Assembly: GCA_006218065.1 (NCBI GenBank)
Contig: VBWE01000038.1
Coordinates: 1 to 49,294 of the forward strand
DNA: 49,294 nucleotides
Direction: 5' to 3'
Source: Bacteroidota bacterium
Lineage (GTDB): Bacteria; Bacteroidota; Bacteroidia; Palsa-965
Position 1 is the first letter of the stretch, and each line of letters starts with the position of its first letter. The position numbers and the translations under genes are program-made. Positions 1 through 7,915 of the stretch are shown here, in pieces. Under the pieces are notes generated by a model. The model saw only the letters and a program-made list of their open reading frames with translations, was not told where the DNA came from and searched no databases.

Positions 1-1446
1 GGATACGATGTCCTTGGGTTTGTACAGGATGAAATATTCCGGCAGGTTTTCGGTCAGCAGTTGATCCGACGCGAGCAAAGCGTGCTGGATGCGGCGCGCG
101 TAATTGATGCTGCTGAGGATGTCCTTGTTTTTTTCTTCGATGATGGCTTTCTGCTCGGAAATTTCGGATGTACGTTCTTTTACTTTTCGTTCGAGCACGA
201 TATTCTGTTCGCGTATAAGTTTTTCATTTTCCTGCAGGGAAGCGAGTGTTTCCGCCTGCGCCTGCTGCTGGCCGCGCAAAGCGGTATTCAGTTTATCGCC
301 GATGGCGAAGGAAAGGATGATCGCTTCGAGCGCGGAACCGGTGAGCAGCACCACGTTGATATCGAAACCGGTAATGGCAGTCCCGGCAATGCCGAGTGCG
401 ATATATACGATCAGGCTGAGCATATAAATGCCGAAACCGAGCAGGTAAAACCGGGCCGGCGAGTACCCGGAACGCCAGGCAAGCACACCCGCCACGATAC
501 AGTATATCCCAAGCAGGAGCCCGAGATACTGGATCATGTGCGACCCGAGCAGCGGCCAGAAATAGCTGGAAGGAACCACGACTATGCAGGATATGTAGAA
601 GAAGATCAGCAGGCGGTGCCACCCCGGGCGGATTTTCTTCAGGTCGAGGAAATCCGCGGTGAACAATAAGCCGAATAATCCGAATGCAATCGGGATTAAG
701 GCACTCACTTCGGCCTGGATCAGTTGAATGAAACGGGGAAAATGAGTCGCGTACCCGTTTGTAAAAAGTATAAAGACGCCACAGAAAAAAACATACAGCG
801 CGTAGAAAATATATCCGCGGCTGCGATTGGAAATGAAGAGAAAAAGGTTGTACAGGATCATGATGATCAGGATACCGATATAGATTCCCCCGATCGTACT
901 CGCCGTATGGTCAGCCTTCAGCAGTGCGTTCGCGTTGCCTGTATTAAGCAAAACGAATAAAGGGTAGGTCGATTTTATCCGTACATAAAACTGCGCCGTA
1001 TCTCCGCGCGCTATATTCAGCGGAAATGCCAGCATGGCCATGTTTAACCCGTTATGATCCTTTGGATTGATGTACCCTCTCGCCGAGGATTTCCAACTGC
1101 CGTTTTCAAATGAGAAAAAGCGAAAATCAGTAACCATTTCCGGCGAAGCCTTGAGATACCATTTATCGGTAACAGCGCTGGTGCACTTGAACCTTATCCA
1201 GATTGCGGAAGATGTAATGTCAAAATTGCCGATGGTCTTTTCAAATGGACGGAAACGACCGGGAATATCGCCGGAACTGACCTGCATGATGGTCATGGCG
1301 GCGGAAGTATCTTCGAAAAATTCGCATTGCAGCACGATATTCCGCAACCCGTCTTCCGGTTTCAGTTCAATGACAGGCTGCGCAAGGGCAACAGCGCCCG
1401 GGATCAGCAGGAGAACAAGAAAAAAGAGGCGACGCAGGTCAGACAT
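1..1446 (-). CDS. 7TM-DISM receptor with PP2C/SpoIIE-type output, 3' end outside window
   Basis: Reading the minus strand from the ATG at 1446 gives 482 open residues before the window edge. A signal peptide (residues 1-22, ending ALAQ) is followed by a beta-rich sensor region of about 140 residues resembling 7TMR-DISMED2. About seven hydrophobic helices follow (roughly 185-390), then a coiled coil ending in LERKVKERTSEISEQKA. The last residues, INYARRIQHALL and YFILYKPKDIVS, match the opening of the SpoIIE/PP2C serine phosphatase module that follows 7TM-DISM or TPR sensors in Bacteroidota, so I infer a membrane receptor that dephosphorylates an anti-sigma-antagonist-like protein. The catalytic Asp residues lie beyond the window. 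A histidine kinase is less likely because that signature is typical of the phosphatases. The gene is divergent from the ECF sigma factor. Confidence 0.8.
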   Translation of the reverse strand, partial: MSDLRRLFFLVLLLIPGAVALAQPVIELKPEDGLRNIVLQCEFFEDTSAAMTIMQVSSGDIPGRFRPFEKTIGNFDITSSAIWIRFKCTSAVTDKWYLKASPEMVTDFRFFSFENGSWKSSARGYINPKDHNGLNMAMLAFPLNIARGDTAQFYVRIKSTYPLFVLLNTGNANALLKADHTASTIGGIYIGILIIMILYNLFLFISNRSRGYIFYALYVFFCGVFILFTNGYATHFPRFIQLIQAEVSALIPIAFGLFGLLFTADFLDLKKIRPGWHRLLIFFYISCIVVVPSSYFWPLLGSHMIQYLGLLLGIYCIVAGVLAWRSGYSPARFYLLGFGIYMLSLIVYIALGIAGTAITGFDINVVLLTGSALEAIILSFAIGDKLNTALRGQQQAQAETLASLQENEKLIREQNIVLERKVKERTSEISEQKAIIEEKNKDILSSINYARRIQHALLASDQLLTENLPEYFILYKPKDIVS

Positions 1447-1515
1447 CCGCAGCCAAGATAATCAAACAAGGCATTTTTCTCGAACAGTTCCTAAAAATGG
1501 AATTCCGATGTTTAG

Positions 1516-1523
1516 TACATTTG
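1516..1523 (+). promoter_or_regulatory. Candidate -7 promoter box of the sigma-factor gene
   Basis: TACATTTG fits the Bacteroidota primary-sigma -7 consensus TAnnTTTG. It lies 45 nt before the TTG start at 1569. No convincing TTTG -33 element sits at the expected distance. Confidence 0.5.
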
Positions 1524-1568
1524 CAATCCATCCGAACAGAATAATTCGTTTTTAACCGGTAACTGTCC

Positions 1569-2123
1569 TTGTCGCCAAAAATAAAAATAGAAGAACACGA
1601 ACTGGTCGCCCTGCTCAAGGCGCACGACCAGCGGGGGATTCGTATTTTGTACGACAACTATTCCGCGGCGCTTTTCGGGGTTATCAGCCGGATCATCACC
1701 GAGCAGGAAACCGCCGAAGACGTACTCCAGGAAACCTTTATCAAGATATGGAACAACATCGGGAATTACGACGCTTCCAAAGGCCGTCTTTTTACCTGGC
1801 TGCTTAACCTGGCCCGGAACCTGGCCATCGATAAAACCCGGTCGAAAGATTTTAAGAGTTCCGGTAAAGTCCGCAGCATCGAGGACTTCGTACATAATAT
1901 TGACCGGACGAGCAATACCTCGTTAGCCGTCGACCATATCGGTTTAAACAAAGTGCTCGATGAATTAATACCCGAGCACCGCGTGCTGATCGACCTGCTT
2001 TATTTCGGCGGGTACACGCAGGCCGAAGCCGCCAAAACCCTCGATATACCGCTGGGTACGGTAAAAACGCGGGTAAAAATTGCCATGACCCAATTACGTG
2101 AAATCCTGGGGGTGAAGATATGA
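1569..2123 (+). CDS. ECF RNA polymerase sigma factor (sigma-70 family)
   Basis: A 184-residue extracytoplasmic-function sigma factor that redirects RNA polymerase to stress or envelope promoters. Region 2 spans about residues 20-95 (AEDVLQETFIKIWNN, then the -10-binding helix around TWLLNLARNLAIDKTRS). Region 4, with its helix-turn-helix, spans about 130-180 (YTQAEAAKTLDIPLGTVKTRV). The start codon is TTG; there is no ATG near it and the residues directly after it already resemble a family N terminus. The stop overlaps the next start as ATGA, so sigma and anti-sigma are probably translationally coupled. The layout of sigma followed by an RskA-type anti-sigma is the common SigK/RskA-like pair. 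Confidence 0.92.
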   Translation: MSPKIKIEEHELVALLKAHDQRGIRILYDNYSAALFGVISRIITEQETAEDVLQETFIKIWNNIGNYDASKGRLFTWLLNLARNLAIDKTRSKDFKSSGKVRSIEDFVHNIDRTSNTSLAVDHIGLNKVLDELIPEHRVLIDLLYFGGYTQAEAAKTLDIPLGTVKTRVKIAMTQLREILGVKI

Positions 2124-2965
2124 GCGTGCAAGATTTCATAGCGTCAGGACTCATCGAAGTGTACGTGCTCGGGGCGGCAAACGAAACCGAACAGCGCGAA
2201 GTGGAACTTATGGTTTCCCGCCACCCCGAAGTCAAAGCCGCTTTGGAACAGGCCCGCGAAGATCTCGAATCCTTCGTCTCCGTACAGGGTACAGAACCCC
2301 GTCCCGAAATGCGCGATCGTATCCTGCAGGCTGTTGAAAACCAGGACAACGCCGAAGAAAAAGGCAGGATCATCCCGCTGAATAACGGCCGCACCGGTTT
2401 TGCATTCAGCCGCACAGCCGCCGCAGCAGTCATTGTGCTGCTGCTCGGAAGCGTCGCATTTAATCTTTACCTGTTCAGCGATATCCGCAAGGCGCACGAT
2501 GAAGTGAACCTCGTCAGCGCACAGGTGAAAAATCTCCGCGATTCGGTAAAAACAACCGCGGAACAAAAACAGGCTTTGCAGGCCCGTTTCGATACCATGA
2601 GCGCATCCTTCCGCAATTCCATGGATGCCATGCGCGCACTGGAAAATCCCGCGACTATCGTCATGAAAAGCGTAAAGAACGATGTTCCGCAGGCGCAGGC
2701 TGTAGTGTACTGGTGCAGCAACACGCGCCTGGTTTGCATCGATCCGAAGACGCTTCCTGTGCAGACTGAAACCGGGAAAGATTACCAGCTTTGGGCCATC
2801 GTGGACGGAAAACCGGTCAGTGTAGGCGTTTTCAGCAACGGTACGGATTCCGAACTGAAAATGATGCGGGTGGTTCCGCAGGCCGAGGCTTTTGCCGTAA
2901 CGCTCGAGAAAAAAGGCGGGGTCGCTTCTCCCGAAGGGCCGATGTACGTGATGGCCAAAATCTGA
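2120..2965 (+). CDS. RskA-like membrane anti-sigma factor
   Basis: 281 residues. The cytoplasmic N-terminal part (1-95) is the zinc-free anti-sigma domain, with the signature GLIEVYVLGAANETEQREVE. One transmembrane helix follows at about 98-117. The periplasmic part begins with a coiled coil (about 125-180) and ends in an RskA C-terminal domain (about 190-281, with YQLWAIVDGKPVSVGVF). It should hold the upstream sigma factor at the membrane until regulated proteolysis releases it. The ATG at 2120 overlaps the sigma stop codon. Family membership is clear, but the signal sensed is not visible. Confidence 0.9.
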   Translation: MSVQDFIASGLIEVYVLGAANETEQREVELMVSRHPEVKAALEQAREDLESFVSVQGTEPRPEMRDRILQAVENQDNAEEKGRIIPLNNGRTGFAFSRTAAAAVIVLLLGSVAFNLYLFSDIRKAHDEVNLVSAQVKNLRDSVKTTAEQKQALQARFDTMSASFRNSMDAMRALENPATIVMKSVKNDVPQAQAVVYWCSNTRLVCIDPKTLPVQTETGKDYQLWAIVDGKPVSVGVFSNGTDSELKMMRVVPQAEAFAVTLEKKGGVASPEGPMYVMAKI

Positions 2966-3009
2966 TCCGGCAGTTGTTTTCCTGCTCTTTTTCTTCCATC
3001 CCCCGCAGC

Positions 3010-3792
3010 ATGAATATCGCAGTTTTACGAACCCGGGAAAAATTATTCCACCGATACATTATCATCGGTCTCGCGGCAATATTGCTGTTTCTGCCGTCCC
3101 CTGTTTCGGCACAAATGAGCGACGAGCCTTATTATTATGTCCCCAACCCTGTTCCGATAAACAACCGGAATATATCCGACCGCCGCATAGCCTGTCTCTA
3201 TGAAACACATCGTGTGAAAGCCTGTTTTACCGTGACAACATTTAGCAGGGGCGAGATTACAGACTCGTTATTTATAAACACGTATGCGACTTTCCATCCA
3301 AACGGTTTCGTGGATTCTACCTGCAATTACATAACGAAGAAGAATTTTAAATATACCGTTGTCGGCGGGCGCATTGTCAGCGAAATGATTGCGGGTTGCG
3401 GCAACGATTCCCTGCTCACAGCCAAAGGCCCGCCGGACGAAAGCATACAAGCGCAGCCTTCTACGAATTCGAGGTTTGTGGTCACCTGCTTTTTTGATGC
3501 GAACGGGTATCTCCTCAAAAAAAAGAAAATGGCGAAAGGCCTGCTGAAGCATGAAGATTCATGGGACGGCAGTTGGAACAGCAAAACAGAAGTAAAGATC
3601 GACTCATCGGGCAATTTGCTGGAACTGACCCAATACCTTTCACATTGGTGGTTTTTCCGGGCACCCGAACGAAAATTCATTTTCCACTATGATGCAAAGG
3701 GATTGCTGACAGAGCAGGTTAAGATTAACTATTCCGGGAGAAAGATTCTTTCCGTAGAAAAGAGCAAATACAGCTACCTGTTCCGGGAATAG
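3010..3792 (+). CDS. Exported protein with YD-like repeats, function unknown
   Basis: I chose the ATG at 3010, 44 nt after the anti-sigma gene. The open frame extends further upstream, but only this start puts a hydrophobic signal (about residues 15-36, ending VSA-Q) near the N terminus. The 260-residue product has short segments such as FHPNGFVDSTCNY, FFDANGYLLKK, IDSSGNLLEL and FHYDAKGLLTEQ. These resemble degenerate YD/RHS-type or YwqK-like beta-strand repeats. I do not recognise a specific family. Position suggests it may be co-transcribed with the sigma/anti-sigma pair. Confidence 0.7.
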   Translation: MNIAVLRTREKLFHRYIIIGLAAILLFLPSPVSAQMSDEPYYYVPNPVPINNRNISDRRIACLYETHRVKACFTVTTFSRGEITDSLFINTYATFHPNGFVDSTCNYITKKNFKYTVVGGRIVSEMIAGCGNDSLLTAKGPPDESIQAQPSTNSRFVVTCFFDANGYLLKKKKMAKGLLKHEDSWDGSWNSKTEVKIDSSGNLLELTQYLSHWWFFRAPERKFIFHYDAKGLLTEQVKINYSGRKILSVEKSKYSYLFRE

Positions 3793-3843
3793 ACCGCTCA
3801 TCCGAATATCTTGCCGGGAGGGTATCTTCCGAAGAAAAATGCC

Positions 3844-3851
3844 TAAATTTG
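3844..3851 (+). promoter_or_regulatory. Candidate -7 promoter box of the lipoprotein gene
   Basis: TAAATTTG matches TAnnTTTG exactly, 44 nt before the ATG at 3896 and after the TAG of the preceding gene. It suggests a transcript separate from the sigma operon. Confidence 0.5.
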
Positions 3852-3895
3852 TCATTCATCCCCGGTAATTCACGTTAACCCGGATCAATTCAAGC

Positions 3896-4948
3896 ATGAA
3901 AAAATTCGTCCTGGCAGCCCTCGTTATCCCCGCACTGCTGCTCACTACCTGCAAAACAGACATCGATCTTTTAGATGACTGGAAAGAAACAGCCGTCGTT
4001 TATGGTCTGCTTGACCAATCCGTATACAAACCCGGAAGCGCTCTTCCGCCCAAGCAGTTCATCCGCATCCAGAAAGCGTACCTCGGTGAAGGCAATGCCC
4101 TGGAGATGGCGCAGGTGTACGATTCGATCAATTACATCAACTCGCTGAATGTGAACATCGAGGAATGGAATAACGGGAACCTGCTGAACACATACGTACT
4201 GCAGCCCGACACCACGATTATTAAAGACGCCGGGCTTTTCGCTTATCCCAATATGGTTCTTTATGCCACGCTGCCTACAGATACCCTGGATAATCCCACC
4301 AGCACATATAAATTAGTCATCCGGAATTCTGAAACCGGCAACGAGATTACGGCACAGACACTGCTGGTCGGTAATTTCAATATCACTGCGCCATCGGGAA
4401 GCACCGTCAATATCACCAAACTGAATGCTTCCTACAAAGTTACCGTCGGCTGGAACAGCGCCACCTACGGACGTGTTTACCAGCCTGCGATGCGTATTTT
4501 TTACAACGAAGTCGACATCAATAACGTAAGCAGTTCCCGGCTGCTGGAAATGCAGCTCGGTACCGAAAAATCGAACGGTCTTTACGGCGGTGAACCCATG
4601 GACGTGTCGCTCGAACCCGGTGACTTTTACCGTTTCCTGAACAACAACATCGCCAGCAATGCGAATATCCTGTACCGGACTTTCGATCATATCGAATTCA
4701 TCGTTTATGCAGGCGGCGACGACCTGTCCACCTATATTGATGTGAATGCGCCTTCGACTTCCATCGTGCAGGAAAAACCGATTTATACGAACATCAATAA
4801 CGGGCTGGGCCTGTTTTCTTCACGCTACAGCGTGATACGCGCGCCATACTCGGTAACGCCGACTACGCTCGATACGCTGGCATACAACGCCAACACCTGT
4901 CACCTGCGTTTCAAAGACCGGAATGGCGTGATCGGTTTCTGCCAGTAA
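3896..4948 (+). CDS. Outer-membrane-type lipoprotein, DUF4249-like
   Basis: 350 residues with a lipoprotein signal; the lipobox ends LLTTC with Cys19. After it comes an acidic stretch (TDIDLLDD), then a mature domain beginning AVVYGLLDQ. Later parts contain predicted Ig-like beta strands (YKLVIRNSETGNEITAQT). The layout of a short lipoprotein tail, a VxGLLxxx strand and then binding-type domains resembles the Bacteroidota DUF4249 lipoproteins. I cannot confirm that family by eye, and function is unknown. It has its own promoter-like box upstream and a possible small terminator just after the stop. Confidence 0.75.
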   Translation: MKKFVLAALVIPALLLTTCKTDIDLLDDWKETAVVYGLLDQSVYKPGSALPPKQFIRIQKAYLGEGNALEMAQVYDSINYINSLNVNIEEWNNGNLLNTYVLQPDTTIIKDAGLFAYPNMVLYATLPTDTLDNPTSTYKLVIRNSETGNEITAQTLLVGNFNITAPSGSTVNITKLNASYKVTVGWNSATYGRVYQPAMRIFYNEVDINNVSSSRLLEMQLGTEKSNGLYGGEPMDVSLEPGDFYRFLNNNIASNANILYRTFDHIEFIVYAGGDDLSTYIDVNAPSTSIVQEKPIYTNINNGLGLFSSRYSVIRAPYSVTPTTLDTLAYNANTCHLRFKDRNGVIGFCQ

Positions 4949-4971
4949 GGCGTTTTACTTCGCCTGTTTTT
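4948..4971 (+). terminator. Weak intrinsic terminator candidate
   Basis: A short stem AGGCG/CGCCT with an 8-nt loop is followed by GTTTTT directly after the lipoprotein stop codon. The stem is only five base pairs, so this is tentative. Confidence 0.35.
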
Positions 4972-5065
4972 GCATCCCGGTCCCCGGTCTGAACTTGTTT
5001 TCTCTTCACTTTTTCCGCGCAAAAAAATTCATCCGGCTTTCCTCTTCCCGAGCGTTTGTAATTAG

Positions 5066-5073
5066 TAATTTTG
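5066..5073 (+). promoter_or_regulatory. Candidate -7 promoter box of serC
   Basis: TAATTTTG matches TAnnTTTG, 22 nt before the serC ATG at 5096. No good -33 TTTG is seen. Confidence 0.5.
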
Positions 5074-5095
5074 AAAAATACTTTTCAAACGCTCT

Positions 5096-6169
5096 ATGAA
5101 ACCAGCCCACAATTTCAGCGCAGGCCCCGGTATTCTCCCGGCCGAAGTGCTGCAACAGGCTTCCGAAGCCTGCATCAATTTCGACAACCTCAATCTTTCT
5201 CTCCTGGAAATTTCTCACCGCAGCAAAAATTTCGAAGCGGTGATGGATGAATCGCGTGCGCTGGTGAAAGAATTGCTTGGCATCGGCGACGGATGGCAGG
5301 TGCTTTTCCTGGGCGGCGGCGCCAGCCTGCAGTTTGCGATGGTTCCGTACAACCTGCTCCGCACCGAAGGTTACGCCGCTTACGTAAACACGGGCGTATG
5401 GGCGAACAAGGCGATCAAGGAAGCGAAGACTATCGGCAACACGAAAGTGATCGCATCGTCGGAAGACAAGAAGTACACCTACGTTCCGAAAGGATTCGAA
5501 ATTCCCGCCGACGCCGATTACGTACACATTACCTCCAACAACACGATCTACGGCACACAGATGCACGCGTTCCCCCAATCGCCCGTGCCCATCGTCTGCG
5601 ATATGTCGAGCGATATTTTCAGCCGCCCGGTCGACGGGAATAAATTCGGCCTGATCTATGCCGGCGCACAAAAAAATATGGGACCTGCCGGTGCAACGAT
5701 GATCGCGCTCCGCGAAGACCTGCTCGGGAAAACCGGGCGCAAAATGCTGAGCATGCTCGATTATGCCGTGCATATCAAAGGCGGATCGATGTACAATACA
5801 CCTCCCGTTTTTTCCATTTATGTTTCCATGCTTACGCTGCGCTGGCTGAAAAAGAATGGCGGGCTGGCCTGGATCGGGAAACGGAATGCCGAAAAATCGG
5901 AAACCATGTACGCCGAGATCGACCGCAACAGTCTTTTTACAGGAACTACCGCGGTAGAAGATCGTTCGCAGATGAACGCCACTTTTGTCATGACCAAACC
6001 GGAACTCGAACCGGAATTCGACAAGATGTGGAAAGAAGCCGGCATAAGCGGCCTGCGCGGACACCGCGATGTTGGCGGCTACCGGGCTTCGCTCTACAAT
6101 GCACTCCCGGTCGAAAGCGTAAAGGTTCTGACGGATGTGATGCAGGCTTTCGAGAAAAAATTCGCCTGA
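5096..6169 (+). CDS. serC: Phosphoserine aminotransferase
   Basis: A 357-residue class V PLP aminotransferase converting 3-phosphohydroxypyruvate and glutamate to O-phosphoserine and 2-oxoglutarate, the second step of serine synthesis. The N terminus HNFSAGPGILP is diagnostic for SerC. FLGGGASLQFAMVPYN supplies phosphate contacts, and the PLP lysine is Lys193 in YAGAQKNMGPAG. Full length for the family, ending in the typical HRDVGGYRASLYNALP. It leads a co-directional block that reaches serA 1.7 kb downstream, but two unrelated genes lie in between. Confidence 0.97.
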   Translation: MKPAHNFSAGPGILPAEVLQQASEACINFDNLNLSLLEISHRSKNFEAVMDESRALVKELLGIGDGWQVLFLGGGASLQFAMVPYNLLRTEGYAAYVNTGVWANKAIKEAKTIGNTKVIASSEDKKYTYVPKGFEIPADADYVHITSNNTIYGTQMHAFPQSPVPIVCDMSSDIFSRPVDGNKFGLIYAGAQKNMGPAGATMIALREDLLGKTGRKMLSMLDYAVHIKGGSMYNTPPVFSIYVSMLTLRWLKKNGGLAWIGKRNAEKSETMYAEIDRNSLFTGTTAVEDRSQMNATFVMTKPELEPEFDKMWKEAGISGLRGHRDVGGYRASLYNALPVESVKVLTDVMQAFEKKFA

Positions 6170-6174
6170 GTCTC

Positions 6175-7299
6175 ATGGCTATTTCCCAAAAACGAAATAA
6201 AGATCGCGTCTACCTGGATTTTATTACACAAGTAAGACAGTCCATACAGCGAAGCCGCTACCAGGCCGCAAGACTCGTCAATAAGGAATTACTGCTGCTT
6301 CATTTGAAGATTGGAAGCCTGCTCAATGAACGCGTTGATTCGGAGGGCTGGGGAACGATGGTTATCCGAAGAATTTCATCGGATATCCAGCGCGCCTTTC
6401 CCGGAATAAAAGGGTTTTCCGCCCGAAATCTTTTTTACATGCTTTTACTTTACCGGGAGTACGCTCCGCAATTAGTGCAGACAGTGTCTGCACTAATTGA
6501 TAAACCTGCAGCCGGCAAAGAAAAAAAAAGCAAAAAGCAATTAGTGCAGGCAGTGTCTGCACTAGTTCCGGAAAAAAAATTCGCCGCCGCTTTTTTCAAT
6601 GTGGGGTTTTCACATCACATGGTTATCCTCAGCAAATGCAAAAGCCCGGAAGAACGCATATTCTATATGACCAAAACCGCTGAACAGCAATGGTCGTATC
6701 GCATACTTGATCATCATATTGATGCCAAGCTGTTTCGAAAACAAGGGAAACTTCAAAGTAATTTCAGGAAAATTCTTCCTGCTAAAATACAACAGCAGGC
6801 AATAGATGCCTTCAGGGATGAGTATTTGCTGGATTTTATCAATGTGCATGATACCGACAACGAAAATGTGCTGGAGCAAAAGATCGTAGGTAATCTCAGG
6901 AAGTTTCTGCTCTCGCTTGGAAACGAGTTTGCGTTTGTTGGTAACCAGTACAGGCTGGTAGTGGATGAAGAAGACTTTTTTATCGATCTTCTTTTTTATC
7001 ATCGGAAGTTGCGCTGCCTTGTTGCTTTTGAATTAAAAACGGGAAAATTTAAACCGGAATATACCGGCAAGATGAACTTTTACCTGAGCGCATTGGATGA
7101 TCTTGTGCGCATGCCGCATGAAAATCCGTCAATCGGTATTATTCTTTGCAAAGAAAAAAGTAAAACGATAGTCGAATATGCGTTCCGTGATACCTATAAA
7201 CCAATCGGTGTCGCCACTGTAAAATATACGAAAGAGCTTCCCGGCAAGTGGAAAGGTTTTTTACCCGGTCCCGATGCGCTTAAAAAACTGATGAACTGA
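6175..7299 (+). CDS. YhcG/DUF1016 family PDDEXK-type nuclease protein with duplicated palindromic insert
   Basis: 374 residues starting at the ATG five nucleotides after the serC stop. The N-terminal DUF1016 domain (about 10-100) carries the NKELLLLHLKIGSLL and FSARNLFYM motifs. The C-terminal part (about 150-350) has the nuclease-like core FFIDLLFYHRKLRCLVAFELKTG, with Asp271, Glu286 and Lys288 as the probable catalytic set. YhcG-type proteins are poorly characterised, and roles in DNA repair and in defence against foreign DNA have been suggested. Oddly, the linker between the halves contains QLVQTVSALI at 99-108 and QLVQAVSALV at 122-131, each encoded by a near-perfect DNA palindrome. Its place between serC and serA suggests insertion into an older serine operon. 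Confidence 0.88.
   Translation: MAISQKRNKDRVYLDFITQVRQSIQRSRYQAARLVNKELLLLHLKIGSLLNERVDSEGWGTMVIRRISSDIQRAFPGIKGFSARNLFYMLLLYREYAPQLVQTVSALIDKPAAGKEKKSKKQLVQAVSALVPEKKFAAAFFNVGFSHHMVILSKCKSPEERIFYMTKTAEQQWSYRILDHHIDAKLFRKQGKLQSNFRKILPAKIQQQAIDAFRDEYLLDFINVHDTDNENVLEQKIVGNLRKFLLSLGNEFAFVGNQYRLVVDEEDFFIDLLFYHRKLRCLVAFELKTGKFKPEYTGKMNFYLSALDDLVRMPHENPSIGIILCKEKSKTIVEYAFRDTYKPIGVATVKYTKELPGKWKGFLPGPDALKKLMN
6469..6499 (+). repeat. Palindrome, copy 1, inside the yhcG-like gene
   Basis: A perfect inverted repeat with 15-bp arms around a single central G (arm CAATTAGTGCAGACA). It is read in frame as QLVQTVSALI. Because it is a palindrome, the minus strand encodes a nearly identical peptide. Confidence 0.9.
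6538..6568 (+). repeat. Palindrome, copy 2, inside the yhcG-like gene
   Basis: 28 of 31 bases match copy 1, starting exactly 69 bp (23 codons) downstream. It is still almost palindromic and encodes QLVQAVSALV. The in-frame spacing preserves the reading frame. Confidence 0.9.
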
Positions 7300-7902
7300 A
7301 TGCGTACCACCGCGATGCACGATATTTTTCAGCCTTACCTTCTCGAAGACGAGAAACTCGAATGGACCGGGCAGCCGAGACAAGGATTCCTTTTTACATT
7401 TATCGATATCATCGCCATCCCGTTCAGCCTGGCCTGGTTCGGACTGGCCTGTACCTGGGAATCGCTGGCGCTTTTTGCGGGCGAAAACGAAGGCGGCATG
7501 CGCTGGCTTTTCGTACTGTTCGGAATTCCGTTTGTGTTCGTCGGTTACCAGATGCTTATCGGGCGCTTTTTCACCGATCGGAAAAGACGGGCGAACACGT
7601 ATTACGGCATCACGAACAAACGCGCACTGGTGCTGGAAGGCGTGAAGAAAAAAAGACTGCAAGAATACTTCCCGAAAGACCTGGACGATCTCCGCCTGCA
7701 GCGCAGCCGGAAAAAATATCCCAGTGTCGCTTTCGGGTACTGGAAAACCCGCGCACAGAAAAGAAGCATCATCTCGCACTGGCCTTACGGCGTTTTCAGC
7801 GGTTTCCGGATGACGGAGCAGGCTGCAGAAGCTTTTCATCTGCTGGAAAAATTGCGTGACATGAAGACCGAAGAAAAAACGAACAAGGCGTCAAACGATT
7901 AA
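7300..7902 (+). CDS. PH-domain-like membrane protein
   Basis: 200 residues; the ATG directly abuts the TGA of the nuclease gene, and a second possible start lies 15 nt downstream. The N terminus ends in the pattern LLEDEKLEWTGQP, common before bacterial PH (bPH) domains. Two membrane helices follow (about 30-52 and 68-90). Then TYYGITNKRALVLEG, the hallmark strand pattern of bacterial PH domains, leads into a basic C-terminal half. No enzymatic motif is seen. The family is probably a small membrane-associated binding module of unknown role. It sits between yhcG and serA with no visible promoter of its own. Confidence 0.75.
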   Translation: MRTTAMHDIFQPYLLEDEKLEWTGQPRQGFLFTFIDIIAIPFSLAWFGLACTWESLALFAGENEGGMRWLFVLFGIPFVFVGYQMLIGRFFTDRKRRANTYYGITNKRALVLEGVKKKRLQEYFPKDLDDLRLQRSRKKYPSVAFGYWKTRAQKRSIISHWPYGVFSGFRMTEQAAEAFHLLEKLRDMKTEEKTNKASND

Positions 7903-7915
7903 TTTTACTCCCATT

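Noticed and set aside
5006-6064. 352-residue open frame on the minus strand
   Set aside because: Antisense to serC; low-complexity His/Phe/Arg-rich text.
6175-7299. Complete restriction-modification or abortive-infection island around yhcG
   Set aside because: No methyltransferase, specificity subunit, helicase or integrase lies nearby; the neighbours are serine-synthesis genes.
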